Positions 19,644 to 28,771 of a stretch of DNA of 43,940 bases are shown here, piece after piece (the stretch's first letter is position 1; each line of letters starts with the position of its first letter). Position numbers and translations under genes: made by a program. The stretch spans positions 1 through 43,940 of the forward strand of contig QBLY01000023.1 of the NCBI GenBank assembly GCA_003241895.1, read 5' to 3'. The DNA is from Lysobacteraceae bacterium (GTDB lineage: Bacteria > Pseudomonadota > Gammaproteobacteria > Xanthomonadales > Xanthomonadaceae). Below the pieces are notes generated by a model that was not told the DNA's origin, ran no database searches, and saw nothing but the letters and a program-made list of their open reading frames with translations.

Positions 19644-20444
19644 TCAGCTTCGGGCGGCTGCCCAACGGTGGATGTGCCGGGCCAGTTCGGCCACGCCGTC
19701 GGTGAGGGCCGCGGGCCCGGGCTGCAGGATGATCGGCGACTTGATCTCGTGCAGTTCGCCGTCGCGCACGGCCGGCACCCCGGCCCAGCCGGCGCGCGCG
19801 GCCACCTTGCCGGGCTGGAACTTCTTGCCGCACCACGAGCCGAAGACGATGTCGGGCGCGCGGGCGATGATCTCGTCGTCGTCTGCCAGGATGCGGTACT
19901 TGGCCAGCGACTGCGCCGCCAGCTCGGGGAAGATGTCGTCGCCGCCGGCAATGCGAACCAGCTCGGCCACCCAGCGGATGCCGCTGATGCGCGGCTCGTC
20001 CCATTCCTCGAAGTACACCTTCGGGCGGCATGGCAGCCTGGCCGATGCTTCGGCGACGGCATCGACGCCCGCCTGCAGCGCATCGGCATAGGCGTTGGCG
20101 CGATCGGCGGCGCCCACCAGGGCGCCGAGGCGGCGCACATAGTCGACGATGTCGGCAACGCTGCGGTGGTTGCTGATCCACACTTCCACGCCTTGGCGGA
20201 TCAGCTCGGCGGCGATGTCGGCCTGGATGTCGGAGAAGCCGACCACGAAATCGGGCTGCAGCTTCAATATCTCGCCCACCTTCGCCGAAGTGAAGGCGCT
20301 GACCTTGGGCTTCTCCTTGCGCGCCCGGGGCGGCCGCACGGTGAAGCCGGAGATGCCGACGATGCGGTCCTGTTCGCCCAGGGCGTACAGGACTTCGGTG
20401 GGTTCCTCGGTTAGGCAGACGATGCGGCGTGGGCCGAAGCTCAC
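19644..20444 (-). CDS. BtuF-like substrate-binding-fold protein lacking a signal peptide (cobalamin-binding family)
   Basis: A 266-residue protein with the periplasmic-binding fold of the BtuF/FepB class. It starts [20 protein letters not shown], then [50 protein letters not shown] and [14 protein letters not shown]. The GTG at 20444 overlaps the pdxH stop by 4 nt and the conserved domain begins within six residues, leaving no room for a signal peptide. It is therefore probably cytoplasmic and not a classical transporter component. No permease or ATPase gene is adjacent. Confidence 0.8.
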   Translation of the reverse strand: MSFGPRRIVCLTEEPTEVLYALGEQDRIVGISGFTVRPPRARKEKPKVSAFTSAKVGEILKLQPDFVVGFSDIQADIAAELIRQGVEVWISNHRSVADIVDYVRRLGALVGAADRANAYADALQAGVDAVAEASARLPCRPKVYFEEWDEPRISGIRWVAELVRIAGGDDIFPELAAQSLAKYRILADDDEIIARAPDIVFGSWCGKKFQPGKVAARAGWAGVPAVRDGELHEIKSPIILQPGPAALTDGVAELARHIHRWAAARS

Positions 20445-21034
20445 GGATACAGCATCCGCAGGGTCCACTGGCCGTCCACGCGCTGGTAGTGGTGGCGTTC
20501 GTGCAGGCGGAAGCGCGCGCCGTACCAGAACTCGATGCGCTCGGGCACCACCCGGAAGCCCGACCAATGCGGGGGCCGCGGCACGTCACTGCCCTCGAAC
20601 TTCGTCTCGAAGGCGGTGATGCGCGCCTCGAAGGACTCGCGGGCATCGAGCGTCTGCGACTGGATCGAGGCCCAGGCGCCGACCTGGCTGGGTCGCGGGC
20701 GCGAGGCGAAGTACTCGTCGGCTTCGACCACCGACACCGGTTCCACCGTGCCTTCTATCTTCACCTGCACCTGTTCGCGCAGGGTCTTCCACAGGAACAG
20801 CAGCGCCGCCTGCGGATTGCCGGTTAGCTGATGGCCCTTGCGGCTTTCGTAGTTGGTGTAGAACACGAAGCCGCGCGCATCGAAGGCCTTCAGAAGCACG
20901 GTGCGCGCCGAGGGCCGGCCGCTGGTGTCGGCGGTGGCCAGGGTCATGGCGGTCGGCTCGGGATCGCCTCCCTCGGTGGCTTCCTTGAGCAGGCCGGCGA
21001 AGGTGTCCAGCGCTTGGGCGTACAGGTCGGTCAT
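20441..21034 (-). CDS. pdxH: Pyridoxine/pyridoxamine 5'-phosphate oxidase
   Basis: FMN enzyme that oxidises PNP or PMP to pyridoxal 5'-phosphate. The 197-residue protein contains [66 protein letters not shown] and the C-terminal [17 protein letters not shown] with RMLYP. Length matches the family. It starts 10 nt after the dodecin stop and its own stop overlaps the BtuF-like gene start. Confidence 0.96.
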   Translation of the reverse strand: MTDLYAQALDTFAGLLKEATEGGDPEPTAMTLATADTSGRPSARTVLLKAFDARGFVFYTNYESRKGHQLTGNPQAALLFLWKTLREQVQVKIEGTVEPVSVVEADEYFASRPRPSQVGAWASIQSQTLDARESFEARITAFETKFEGSDVPRPPHWSGFRVVPERIEFWYGARFRLHERHHYQRVDGQWTLRMLYP

Positions 21035-21044
21035 CGGCGAATCC

Positions 21045-21251
21045 TCAGGTCACCACGAAGCTGACGCGCATGTTGACGCGCCACTCGGTGATGGTGCCGT
21101 CATCTTCGCAAAGGACCTTGATGTCGTTCACCCAGGCGCCCTTGATGTGCTTGACGCTTTTGGCGACCTTTTTCAGGCCGCCCTGGACGGCTTCATCGAT
21201 ACCTTTCTTTGACGCGGAGGAAACTTCGATCACCTTGGTGACAGTAGCCAT
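21045..21251 (-). CDS. Dodecin family flavin-binding protein
   Basis: A 68-residue protein with the dodecin pattern: [33 protein letters not shown] with the flavin-stacking Trp, and [12 protein letters not shown]. Dodecins form dodecamers that store or buffer flavins. The ATG at 21251 has an AGGAG ribosome site. The next gene downstream is pdxH, an FMN enzyme, which fits a flavin theme. Confidence 0.93.
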   Translation of the reverse strand: MATVTKVIEVSSASKKGIDEAVQGGLKKVAKSVKHIKGAWVNDIKVLCEDDGTITEWRVNMRVSFVVT

Positions 21252-21289
21252 GACGTTCTCCTGGGGAATGGCCCGGTGCGGGCAAAATC

Positions 21290-21295
21290 ACTATA
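21290..21295 (-). promoter_or_regulatory. Candidate -10 box for dodecin-pdxH
   Basis: TATAGT on the minus strand lies 38 nt upstream of the dodecin ATG and overlaps the stop codon of the upstream SDR gene. The -35 region is poor. Confidence 0.35.
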
Positions 21296-22103
21296 CCCCC
21301 GCGCCGTCCAGCAGGCCGGCGTAGCCGGACCGGTAGTCGGGATGGGCCGGAACCCAGCCGCTGGCGCGCAGGCGCGCGTTGCGCACGCGGCGGCCGCGCC
21401 CGGGGGCCGCTTCCGGGGCGACGGGCGGCAGGCCTTCGCCGGCGCGCACCCAGGCCAGAACCTCGGACTCCAGCGCGGGCTGGTCGTCATTGCCCAGGTA
21501 AACCGGCTGCGGATGGGCCAGGTCCAGCAGGTGCGACAGCGCCGAGGCGGCGTCGTCGACGTGGATACGGTTGGTCCAGCGCGACGTGCCGGGGTCACCG
21601 CTGCGCGCCTTGCGAAGCAGCGCGTCGCGGCCCGGCCCGTAAAGCCCCGACAGCCGAAGCACGACGCCACCGGGCGAGTCGGACAGCACCCGCTCGGCGT
21701 CCAGCAGCACCCGCCCGTTGAAGGCCGGCGGCCGCGCCGGCGTGCCTTCGTCCACCCATTCGCCGGCGTCCTGGCCGTAGACGGCCGTGGAGGAGACGAA
21801 CAGCACGCGCGGCGCGCGGCAGGCATCGAGCAGCCGCCGCAGACCGTCGTGGAACAGCGCGCGGTAAGCGGCTTCGTCCCGCTGGTCGGGCGCGGCGCAG
21901 AACACCAGCGACACCGCTTCGCGCGGCAGTGTGGACAGCCCCTCGCCAGTGGCCAGGTTGGCACGATGGCGGCGGACCCCTTCGCCCGCGTCGGCGTCGC
22001 TGCGGCGCAATGCAATGACGTCGTCGCCGAGGGAGATGCGCAGCGCCGCCAGCCGGCTGCCGACGTCGCCGGCACCGGCAACAATCACCAGGCCCCTGCT
22101 CAT
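21291..22103 (-). CDS. NAD(P)-dependent epimerase/SDR family protein (YeeZ-like)
   Basis: A 270-residue extended short-chain-dehydrogenase-fold protein. The nucleotide motif is [15 protein letters not shown] at the N-terminus. [20 protein letters not shown] holds the Ser-Thr-Tyr region, and [15 protein letters not shown] and [13 protein letters not shown] follow. The canonical YxxxK lysine is not obvious, as in YeeZ-like proteins, so catalytic activity is uncertain. I start at ATG 22103; the longer open frame has no family support and crosses the aroK start region. It is divergent from aroK. Confidence 0.85.
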   Translation of the reverse strand: MSRGLVIVAGAGDVGSRLAALRISLGDDVIALRRSDADAGEGVRRHRANLATGEGLSTLPREAVSLVFCAAPDQRDEAAYRALFHDGLRRLLDACRAPRVLFVSSTAVYGQDAGEWVDEGTPARPPAFNGRVLLDAERVLSDSPGGVVLRLSGLYGPGRDALLRKARSGDPGTSRWTNRIHVDDAASALSHLLDLAHPQPVYLGNDDQPALESEVLAWVRAGEGLPPVAPEAAPGRGRRVRNARLRASGWVPAHPDYRSGYAGLLDGAGV

Positions 22104-22166
22104 GGGCCCGGGTGGCGGCGAACGGGCGCTGCGTTGCTGCGCGAAGACGATGCAATCATGCGGGGA

Positions 22167-22175
22167 TGCTAGCAT
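22167..22175 (+). promoter_or_regulatory. Extended -10 box directly upstream of aroK
   Basis: TGCTAGCAT (extended -10, TGn plus TAGCAT) ends 8 nt before the aroK ATG. No Shine-Dalgarno is visible in the intervening CGTCGCCC, so a leaderless or nearly leaderless transcript is likely. Confidence 0.4.
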
Positions 22176-22183
22176 CGTCGCCC

Positions 22184-22726
22184 ATGAATCCCGCCCCGAA
22201 CCTCGTCCTGGTCGGCCCGATGGGCGCCGGCAAGACATCCATCGGAAAACGCCTCGCCGCACGCCTGGGCCTGGCCTTCGTCGACTGCGACCACCGGCTG
22301 GAGGAAGTCACCGGCGCACCCGTGCCGCTGATCTTCGAATGCGAGGGCGAGGCCGGCTTCCGCGCCCGCGAAACCGCGCTGGTGGCCGAACTCATGCGCG
22401 GCAGCGGCCAGCTGGTGGCGACGGGCGGCGGCGCGGTGCTGGCCGAAGCAAACCGTGCGCATCTCAAGGCCCGCGGCTTCGTCGTGCACCTGCAGGTAAG
22501 CGTGGACCAGCAGATCGAGCGGCTGGCGCGCGACCGGTCCCGCCCGCTGCTGGCCGTGGGCGACAAGCGCGCCAGGCTCGAAGCCATGGCGATCGAACGC
22601 GGCCCCATCTACCGCGACATCGCCGACATGGCCTTCGAGGCCGACGGCCTGGCGGTGGCAGTAGCCGCCGAACGCCTGGGCGCGCTGCTCGAACAGCGCT
22701 GGCAGCGCGCGGCGGTGACGCCATGA
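22184..22726 (+). CDS. aroK: Shikimate kinase
   Basis: Phosphorylates shikimate in aromatic amino acid synthesis. The 180-residue P-loop kinase has [29 protein letters not shown] (shikimate-binding Asp), [23 protein letters not shown] and the lid region RDRSRPLLA. The ATG at 22184 gives [17 protein letters not shown]; an in-frame ATG at 22166 would overlap the putative -10 box. Its stop overlaps the aroB start (ATGA). Confidence 0.95.
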   Translation: MNPAPNLVLVGPMGAGKTSIGKRLAARLGLAFVDCDHRLEEVTGAPVPLIFECEGEAGFRARETALVAELMRGSGQLVATGGGAVLAEANRAHLKARGFVVHLQVSVDQQIERLARDRSRPLLAVGDKRARLEAMAIERGPIYRDIADMAFEADGLAVAVAAERLGALLEQRWQRAAVTP

Positions 22727-23799
22727 CCTGGCGCGAGCTGCAGGTGGATCTGGGCGAACGCACATACCCGATCCACATCGGCCGTGGCCTGCTCGACGAG
22801 CCCCAGGCGCTTGCGGCGCTGGTCACCGGCCGGCATGCCCTGGTGGTGACCGACAGCAATGTGGCGCCGCACTACCTGGCGCGCGTGCAGGCGGCGCTGG
22901 CCGGCAAGACCACCGGCACGCTGGTGCTGCCGGCCGGCGAGCAGGAAAAAACCTTGGCGCGCTTCGGTGAAGTGATGGCCGCGTTGGCGGCGCTGGGCGC
23001 CAGCCGCGACGCCACGGTAGTGGCGCTGGGCGGCGGCGTGGTGGGCGACCTGGCCGGCTTCGCGGCGGCGTGCTGGATGCGCGGCGTGCGCTTCGTGCAG
23101 TTGCCCACCACCCTGCTGGCGATGGTGGATTCGTCGGTCGGCGGCAAGACCGCCGTGGACCTGCCGCAGGGCAAGAACCTGGTCGGCGCCTTCCATCAGC
23201 CGGCCGCCGTGCTGGCTGACGTGGCCACGCTCGACACCCTGCCCGCGCGCGAACTGAGCGCCGGCCTGGCCGAGGTGGTGAAGTACGGCGCCATCGCGGA
23301 CGAAAACTTCTTCGGCTGGCTGGAAGCCCATGCCGAGGCGCTGCTGGCGCGCGATCCCGCTGCCCTGGCCCACGCCATCTTCACCAGCTGCGCCCACAAG
23401 GCCGGCATCGTTGCGCGCGATGAAACCGAGCAGGGCGAACGCATGCTGCTCAATTTCGGCCACACCTTCGGCCACGCCGTCGAAACCGAACAGGGTTACG
23501 GCGGCCTGCTGCACGGCGAGGCGGTGGCGGTAGGCATGGTGCTGGCGGCACGGCTGTCGGCCGACCTGGGCCGGGCGCCCTGGTCGGACACCGCGCGGCT
23601 GGCCGCCCTGCTCGAGCGCCTGGGCCTGCCCGTGGCGCTGCCTGCGGGCCTGTCGGGCGAGGCGCTGCTGGGCCGCATGAAGCTCGACAAGAAGGGTGTC
23701 TCGGGCCGGATACGGCTGATCCTCTGGGCCGGCCTGGGCCGGGCCGAGATCGTGACCGACGTGCCCGAAGACGACATCCTCGCCATCCTCGAGGGTTGA
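22723..23799 (+). CDS. aroB: 3-dehydroquinate synthase
   Basis: Second enzyme of the shikimate pathway, NAD and metal dependent. The 358-residue protein has [48 protein letters not shown], the metal ligand region [11 protein letters not shown], and the [13 protein letters not shown] and [11 protein letters not shown] histidines. [15 protein letters not shown] is near the C-terminus. Full length and all signature motifs are present. It is translationally coupled to aroK. Confidence 0.97.
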   Translation: MTWRELQVDLGERTYPIHIGRGLLDEPQALAALVTGRHALVVTDSNVAPHYLARVQAALAGKTTGTLVLPAGEQEKTLARFGEVMAALAALGASRDATVVALGGGVVGDLAGFAAACWMRGVRFVQLPTTLLAMVDSSVGGKTAVDLPQGKNLVGAFHQPAAVLADVATLDTLPARELSAGLAEVVKYGAIADENFFGWLEAHAEALLARDPAALAHAIFTSCAHKAGIVARDETEQGERMLLNFGHTFGHAVETEQGYGGLLHGEAVAVGMVLAARLSADLGRAPWSDTARLAALLERLGLPVALPAGLSGEALLGRMKLDKKGVSGRIRLILWAGLGRAEIVTDVPEDDILAILEG

Positions 23800-23834
23800 T
23801 GGCCAGCGGGTAGGTGGGTCTTCGCCGGGCAGGC

Positions 23835-23840
23835 TAGAAT
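23835..23840 (+). promoter_or_regulatory. -10-like box upstream of the WGR-like gene
   Basis: TAGAAT ends 9 nt before the ATG at 23850. The intervening GCGGCACCT has no ribosome site. A similar TAGAAT lies upstream of sdaA (29051). Confidence 0.4.
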
Positions 23841-23849
23841 GCGGCACCT

Positions 23850-24104
23850 ATGCGCCTACTGATGCAGCAAAAACCCGCCGCGGGCGAAGCCCCCAGATAC
23901 GTCCAGCTGATGCTTCAGCAGGACCTGCTGGGCAGCTGGACGCTGCTGCGTGAAACCGGCCAGATCGGCGGCAAGGCGTCCCTCAAGCGCGAGCTGTACC
24001 TCGAGCGCGACGCCGCCCTGCTGGCCTTCGAAAACGCCCGCGACGCCCAGGTCCGCAAGGGCTTCCTGGTGATGTTCGCCCAAGGTGCCGACGCACCCCG
24101 TTGA
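23850..24104 (+). CDS. Small WGR-like domain protein
   Basis: An 84-residue cytoplasmic protein that consists of little more than one WGR-type domain. It shows [52 protein letters not shown]. The eponymous W-G-R is degenerate (the position reads ETGQIG). WGR domains occur in PARPs and in small bacterial proteins and are thought to bind nucleic acid; the role of this one is unknown. It sits between aroB and hemE, 4 nt before the hemE start. Confidence 0.75.
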   Translation: MRLLMQQKPAAGEAPRYVQLMLQQDLLGSWTLLRETGQIGGKASLKRELYLERDAALLAFENARDAQVRKGFLVMFAQGADAPR

Positions 24105-24108
24105 TGGA

Positions 24109-25188
24109 ATGACCGCCTTGACCCTGAAAAACGACCGATTCCTGCGCGCACTGCGCCGTGAGCCCGTGGACTGCACGCCGGTGTGGCTGATGCGCCAGGC
24201 CGGCCGCTACCTGCCCGAGTACCGCGCCACCCGCGCCAAGGCCGGCAGCTTCATGGGCCTGGCCACGAACCCCGAGCTGGCCTGCGAGGTCACGCTGCAG
24301 CCGCTCCGCCGCTTCGATCTCGACGCGGCCATCCTGTTCTCCGACATCCTCACGGTGCCCGATGCGATGGGCCTGGGCCTGTATTTCGCCGACGGCGAAG
24401 GCCCGAAGTTCGAACGGCCGGTGCGCACTCCGGCCGACATCGCCAGGCTGGCCGTGCCCGACATGGGCAGCTCGCTGCGCTACGTGATGGACGCGGTGAG
24501 CCTGATCCGCCGCGAACTGGACGGCAGCGTGCCGCTGATCGGTTTCTCCGGCAGCCCGTGGACCCTGGCCTGCTACATGGTGGAAGGCGGCGGCAGCAAG
24601 GACTTCGCCCGCATCAAGTCCATGGCGCTCAACGAGCCGGCCGCGCTGCACCGCCTGCTTGAAGTCACCACCGACGCCGTCATCGCCTACCTCGCCGCGC
24701 AGCGCGCCGCCGGCGCGCAGGCGCTGCAGGTGTTCGACACCTGGGGCGGCGTGCTTGCGCCGCATATCTATCGCGAATTCTCGCTGCGCTACCTGCAGCG
24801 CATCGCCGCCGAGCTGCCGCGCGGCGAAGGCGAAGATCGCACGCCGCTGATCCTGTTCGGCAAGGGCAACGCGCCCTACCTCGAGGAGCTGGCGGCCTGC
24901 GGCGCCGAGGGCCTGGGCGTGGACTGGACGGTGTCGCTGGGCGAGGCCCGCCGCCGCACCGGTGGCCGCGTCGCGCTGCAGGGCAACCTCGACCCGACCA
25001 CGCTGTACGCCTCGCACGACGTGATCCGCGCGCAGGCGCGGCTTGCGCTGGACGACTACGCCGCGGCCAACGGCGGCTCCCGCGCCGGCCACGTATTCAA
25101 CCTCGGCCACGGCATGTCGCCCGACATGGACCCCGAAAGCGTGCGCGTGCTGGTGGACGCCGTGCACGAGATCAGCCGCGCCGGCTGA
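24109..25188 (+). CDS. hemE: Uroporphyrinogen decarboxylase
   Basis: Converts uroporphyrinogen III to coproporphyrinogen III in haem synthesis. The 359-residue protein has [16 protein letters not shown], the signature [55 protein letters not shown] and [25 protein letters not shown] is near the C-terminus. I use the ATG at 24109, which matches family N-termini; an in-frame GTG at 24085 would overlap the preceding gene. Confidence 0.97.
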   Translation: MTALTLKNDRFLRALRREPVDCTPVWLMRQAGRYLPEYRATRAKAGSFMGLATNPELACEVTLQPLRRFDLDAAILFSDILTVPDAMGLGLYFADGEGPKFERPVRTPADIARLAVPDMGSSLRYVMDAVSLIRRELDGSVPLIGFSGSPWTLACYMVEGGGSKDFARIKSMALNEPAALHRLLEVTTDAVIAYLAAQRAAGAQALQVFDTWGGVLAPHIYREFSLRYLQRIAAELPRGEGEDRTPLILFGKGNAPYLEELAACGAEGLGVDWTVSLGEARRRTGGRVALQGNLDPTTLYASHDVIRAQARLALDDYAAANGGSRAGHVFNLGHGMSPDMDPESVRVLVDAVHEISRAG

Positions 25189-25196
25189 GCGGCCGC

Positions 25197-25216
25197 AGCC
25201 GCTGGAAACGGCGGCT
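25197..25216. terminator. Weak hairpin between convergent hemE and the histidine kinase gene
   Basis: A 6-bp stem AGCCGC/GCGGCT with an 8-nt loop lies 8 nt after hemE and overlaps the kinase stop codon. There is no T tract, so the terminator call is tentative. Confidence 0.25.
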
Positions 25217-26873
25217 AAGCGAGGCGCACCCCGGCCGCGATCGCCTCGGCCAGGATGTCGCCCGTCACCGGTTTGCGCAGGAAGCCGTCCATGCCGGCGG
25301 CGCGCGCCGCCGGTTCGGCTTCGGCGTCGGCACGCGCGGTCAGTGCCACCAACGGCAGCGCCAGGCCCTTGGCGCGGATCAGTCGCGCCAGCGCCAGCCC
25401 GTCGATGCCCGGCAGGTCCAGGTCCAGCAGGGCCAGGTCGAACCGGGCCAGCTCCAGTTCGGCCAGCGCCGCCAGGCCGTGCGGCGCATGGACAACGCCA
25501 TGGCCCAGCCGCGCCAGCAGGCCGCAGACCACTTCGGCCACTACCGCATCGTCTTCCACCAGCAGCAGCTCGAGCTTGCCGGCCGTGGCCAGCGCGGCGG
25601 TGCGGGCGCCGACCGACGACGGCAGCCCCGAAGCCGCGGCCAGCGGCAGTTCGACCACGAACACGGCACCGTGGCCGGTTTTGCTTTGCACCTGGATGAA
25701 GCCGCCCATGGCCGCCGCCAGCTCCCGGCAAATCGCCAGTCCCAGGCCGCTGCCGCCGCCGTGGTCGCCGTCGCGAAGCGACCCGCGCTCGAATCGGCGG
25801 AACAGCCGCGCCTGCTGTTCGTCGCTCAGGCCCGGCCCGCTGTCGCGCACCTGCAGCACCAGCCCGCCGGCCGGCCGCGCCGACACGTCCAGGGCGACCT
25901 CTCCGTGCTCGCAGAACTTGATGGCGTTGTGGCCCAGGTTGAACAGGATCTGCCGCACCCGGGTGGCGTCGCCACGCAGGGTCACCGGCAGCCCCGGTTC
26001 GCACTGCAGCGAGAATCCCAGCCCCTTGGCCTGGGCCAGCGGCTGCAGCAAGCCGGCAACGTCCTCGAGCAGCGGCGACAGTTCGAACGGCGCATCGTCG
26101 AGCACCAGCTTGCCGGCCTCGATGCGCGCCAGGTCCAGCGCATCGTTCACCAGGCGAAGCAGGTGCCGGCCGGCGCGCTGGATGGCCTCCACCTGGTGGC
26201 GCTGCAGCGGATCGAGATCACTGCCCTGCAGCAGCTCGGCCATGCCCAGCACGCCGGTCATCGGCGTGCGTATCTCGTGGCCCAGCGTGGCCAGGAAGCG
26301 GCTCTTGGCCTCGCTGTGCTGTTCGGCCAACTGCTGGCGCGCCTGCGCCAGCTGCCAGGACTGCCGACGCCGAAGGCGGATGCGCCGCACCCACGCCACC
26401 CACGCCACGGCCGCCAGCAGCAACAGGCCGGCGGACGCCAGCGCGGCCTGGCTGCGCCACCAGGGCGGCTCCACCAGCAGCACCAGGCCGGCGCGTTCGG
26501 TCCAGCGGCCATCGGCACCCATCACCGCCAGGCGCAGCCGCAGGCGGCCCGGCGCCAGGCGCGGATACACGCGCTCGCCCGAGGCAGGCAGGTCCCGCCA
26601 GCCGAGGTCTTGGCCCTGCAGCCAAAGGCGCTGTGCCGCCGCGGCCTGCCCGGGCGGCCCGGACGCGGGGCGCACGCGCAGGTGCAGGTCACGGTCGCTG
26701 GCGAACAGCCGCAGCATCGGGCTGGAGGGGTCCAAGGCAAGCTCACGCCCGTCGCGCTGGACGTGCAGTGATTCCATCGCCGGCGCGGCCGCCGCGGCTG
26801 CCGACCAAAGCAGGCCCAGCAGCAGCGCAAGGCCGCAACGCAACCGACCTGCAACATTGGGTTTCGCCGCCAT
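25215..26873 (-). CDS. Hybrid sensor histidine kinase with Y_Y_Y-like periplasmic domain and C-terminal receiver
   Basis: A 552-residue inner-membrane hybrid kinase. After a signal or anchor segment (about residues 12-32) comes a short periplasmic domain resembling Y_Y_Y, with YPRLAPGRLRLRLAVMGADG and LVEPPWW at its end. A membrane helix follows at about 140-160, then HisKA with His199 in FLATLGHEIRTPM. The ATPase has ILFNLGHNAIKF, VRDSGPGL and GGGSGLGLAICREL, and the receiver has probable phospho-acceptor Asp484 (LLDLDLPGIDG) and LRKPVTG. The ATG at 26873 has an AGGGGG ribosome site. Such kinases usually carry beta-propeller repeats before Y_Y_Y; none are present here. The stimulus and output partner are unknown. 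Confidence 0.88.
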   Translation of the reverse strand: MAAKPNVAGRLRCGLALLLGLLWSAAAAAAPAMESLHVQRDGRELALDPSSPMLRLFASDRDLHLRVRPASGPPGQAAAAQRLWLQGQDLGWRDLPASGERVYPRLAPGRLRLRLAVMGADGRWTERAGLVLLVEPPWWRSQAALASAGLLLLAAVAWVAWVRRIRLRRRQSWQLAQARQQLAEQHSEAKSRFLATLGHEIRTPMTGVLGMAELLQGSDLDPLQRHQVEAIQRAGRHLLRLVNDALDLARIEAGKLVLDDAPFELSPLLEDVAGLLQPLAQAKGLGFSLQCEPGLPVTLRGDATRVRQILFNLGHNAIKFCEHGEVALDVSARPAGGLVLQVRDSGPGLSDEQQARLFRRFERGSLRDGDHGGGSGLGLAICRELAAAMGGFIQVQSKTGHGAVFVVELPLAAASGLPSSVGARTAALATAGKLELLLVEDDAVVAEVVCGLLARLGHGVVHAPHGLAALAELELARFDLALLDLDLPGIDGLALARLIRAKGLALPLVALTARADAEAEPAARAAGMDGFLRKPVTGDILAEAIAAGVRLA

Positions 26874-26941
26874 GCACCCCCCTTTCACCCACACGGCCTA
26901 GACTAGCCAGGCCCCCTCACCAAGGGAGTAGGAGAAACACC

Positions 26942-27586
26942 ATGCCGCCCCTGCTGCGCCCCGTGCTCGCCTGTGTGCTCATCGCCGCCGCCGGATGGGT
27001 GCAGGCCAAGACCCAGGTGTTCGAACTCGATCCGGTGCACACGCGCGTGGCCTTCCGCGTCGACCACGCCGGGTTCTCGAACGCCATCGGAACGTTTTCG
27101 GGCAGCACCGGCACGCTGGGCTTCGACCCCGACGACTGGGCCGGCGCAACGCTGGACGTGACGATTCCCTTGGCGTCACTGGACATAGGCAGCGAAGACT
27201 GGCGCAAGAAGGTGCTCGGTCGCGCCTTCCTGGACGCCGACGACCAGCCCACCGCACGCTTCGTCTCCACCCGCGTCGAGCCCGGCGAAGCTGGAGAGCC
27301 CGGCACGGCCAGGGTGTTCGGCCAGTTGACCCTGCGCGGCGTCAGCCGCGAAGTGGCGCTGGACGTGCAGCTCAACGCGCTCAAGCGCCATCCGCTGACG
27401 CTGCGCCGCACCGCCGGCTTCTCGGCCACCGCCACGCTCAGCCGGAGCGATTTCGGCATGACCGCCTGGCGCCGGCTGGTCGGGGACGAGGTGCAGCTGA
27501 TGATCGAAGTCGAGGCGACGCGCGGCCGCGACGACACCCCTTCCGCCACACCGGAGCCGGACGATGCCGATCAAGAACCTCGCTGA
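26942..27586 (+). CDS. Secreted YceI family protein (first copy)
   Basis: A 214-residue lipocalin-like YceI protein, expected to bind isoprenoid or other lipids in the periplasm. The signal peptide ends near GWVQA (about residue 23). YceI landmarks are FELDPVHTRVAFRVDHAGFS, GFDPDDWAGATLDVTIPLAS, FLDADDQPTARFVS, GQLTLRGVSREVALDV and SRSDFGMTAW. An acidic Asp/Glu/Pro-rich tail of about 18 residues is added at the C-terminus. An AGGAG ribosome site precedes the ATG. It overlaps the cytochrome b561 gene by 23 nt. Confidence 0.92.
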   Translation: MPPLLRPVLACVLIAAAGWVQAKTQVFELDPVHTRVAFRVDHAGFSNAIGTFSGSTGTLGFDPDDWAGATLDVTIPLASLDIGSEDWRKKVLGRAFLDADDQPTARFVSTRVEPGEAGEPGTARVFGQLTLRGVSREVALDVQLNALKRHPLTLRRTAGFSATATLSRSDFGMTAWRRLVGDEVQLMIEVEATRGRDDTPSATPEPDDADQEPR

Positions 27587-28151
27587 CCGCTGGGGCGGCG
27601 TCAGCATCACCCTGCATTGGCTCACCGCGCTGATGATCGTGGGCCTGGTAGTGGTGGGACTGCTGATGCAGGAGCTGGCCAATTCCCCGACCAAGATCCA
27701 GGTCTACGGCCTGCACAAGAGCATCGGCCTGACGGTGCTGGCGCTGACCGTGCTGCGGCTGCTGTGGAGGCTGTTCGCCGGCGTTCCGGCGCCCGTGCCG
27801 GGAACGCCGCGCTGGCAGCTCTGGGCGGCCAACGCCACCCACGGGGCGCTTTACCTGATCCTGCTGGCGATGCCGCTGAGCGGCTGGCTTTACAACTCGG
27901 CATCGGGCTTCCCGCTCAAGTGGTTCGGCCTGTTCTCGCTGCCCAAGCTCAGCGGCTACGACGCGCAGGTGAAGGCGTTTGCGCTGGGCGCGCACGAAAC
28001 CTTGTTCCTGGTGCTGGCGGCCATCGTCACCGTGCATGCACTGGCGGCACTGAAACATCACTACTTCAACCGCGACCGCACCCTGGTGCGGATGCTTCCC
28101 CTGCTTGCGCCGCCGGCGCCCGCCGCGCGCGACACTGACCCCGGAACCTGA
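27564..28151 (+). CDS. Cytochrome b561 family di-haem membrane protein
   Basis: A 195-residue four-helix inner-membrane cytochrome b561 (CybB/YceJ type). Candidate haem ligands are His18 (SITLHWLTAL), His51 (YGLHKSIGL), and histidines in GAHETLF and VTVHALAALKHHY. It probably passes electrons between quinone and a periplasmic partner. The gene lies between two yceI genes, overlaps the first by 23 nt and is 2 nt from the second, an arrangement also found in related bacteria and reminiscent of E. coli yceJ-yceI. Confidence 0.93.
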   Translation: MPIKNLADRWGGVSITLHWLTALMIVGLVVVGLLMQELANSPTKIQVYGLHKSIGLTVLALTVLRLLWRLFAGVPAPVPGTPRWQLWAANATHGALYLILLAMPLSGWLYNSASGFPLKWFGLFSLPKLSGYDAQVKAFALGAHETLFLVLAAIVTVHALAALKHHYFNRDRTLVRMLPLLAPPAPAARDTDPGT

Positions 28152-28153
28152 CC

Positions 28154-28702
28154 ATGCGCGCATTCCTGCTGTCCTCCCTGCTGCTGGCCGCGACCGGCGT
28201 TGGCGCCGCCGACTACGTGGCGCAGCCTGGTTCGACCCTGGGCTTCACGGCGACCTACCAGGACGAAGCCTTCGAAGGCTCGTTCGCGAAGTTCACGCCC
28301 ACCCTGCGCTTCGACCCCGCCGACCTGGCCGGCAGCCGCCTGGACGTGAGCATCGCGCTGGCCAGCGCCAACACCGCCAACGCCGAGCGCGACGAGATGC
28401 TGCTGGGCAGCGAGTTCTTCGATGCCGCCGGCCTGCCCGAGGCACGCTACGTGGCGACGGTTTTCCGCGCGCTGGGCGGCAACCGTTTCATCGCGCAAGG
28501 CACGCTGAGCCTGCGCGGCGTCAGCAAGCCGGTGCCGCTTGCCTTCACCTGGACGCCGGGTGCCAAGCCCGTGCTGGCGGGCGAAGCCACGCTGAGCCGC
28601 CTCACCTTCAAGGTGGGTACCGGTGACTGGACCGACACCGATCTGTTGCCCGACGAAGTAAAGGTCAGCACGCGCCTGGTGCTGCTGCCCAAGGCCAACT
28701 GA
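28154..28702 (+). CDS. Secreted YceI family protein (second copy)
   Basis: A 182-residue YceI-fold protein with a signal peptide ending near TGVGA (residue 18). Motifs are GSTLGFTATYQDEAFEGSF, RFDPADLAGSRLDVSIALAS, FFDAAGLPEARYVA, GTLSLRGVSKPVPLAF and TDLLPDEVKVS. It is clearly divergent from the first YceI copy, so the two may bind different ligands. It is the last gene of the yceI-b561-yceI operon. Confidence 0.92.
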   Translation: MRAFLLSSLLLAATGVGAADYVAQPGSTLGFTATYQDEAFEGSFAKFTPTLRFDPADLAGSRLDVSIALASANTANAERDEMLLGSEFFDAAGLPEARYVATVFRALGGNRFIAQGTLSLRGVSKPVPLAFTWTPGAKPVLAGEATLSRLTFKVGTGDWTDTDLLPDEVKVSTRLVLLPKAN

Positions 28703-28723
28703 GCCGATCGCCCCGAGCCCAGG

Positions 28724-28743
28724 GGGCCGGGCAAGACCGGCCC
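28724..28743. terminator. Hairpin between convergent yceI and glutaredoxin genes
   Basis: A perfect 7-bp stem GGGCCGG/CCGGCCC with a 6-nt loop lies 21 nt after the second yceI stop. No T run follows on either strand, so termination is plausible but unproven. Confidence 0.4.
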
Positions 28744-28771
28744 GTGACGCAACGGGCCATCCAGCGCCGCG

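Noticed and set aside
20441-21300. Cobalamin riboswitch for the BtuF-like gene
   Set aside because: The gene overlaps pdxH and no B12-box-like sequence was seen upstream of dodecin or pdxH.
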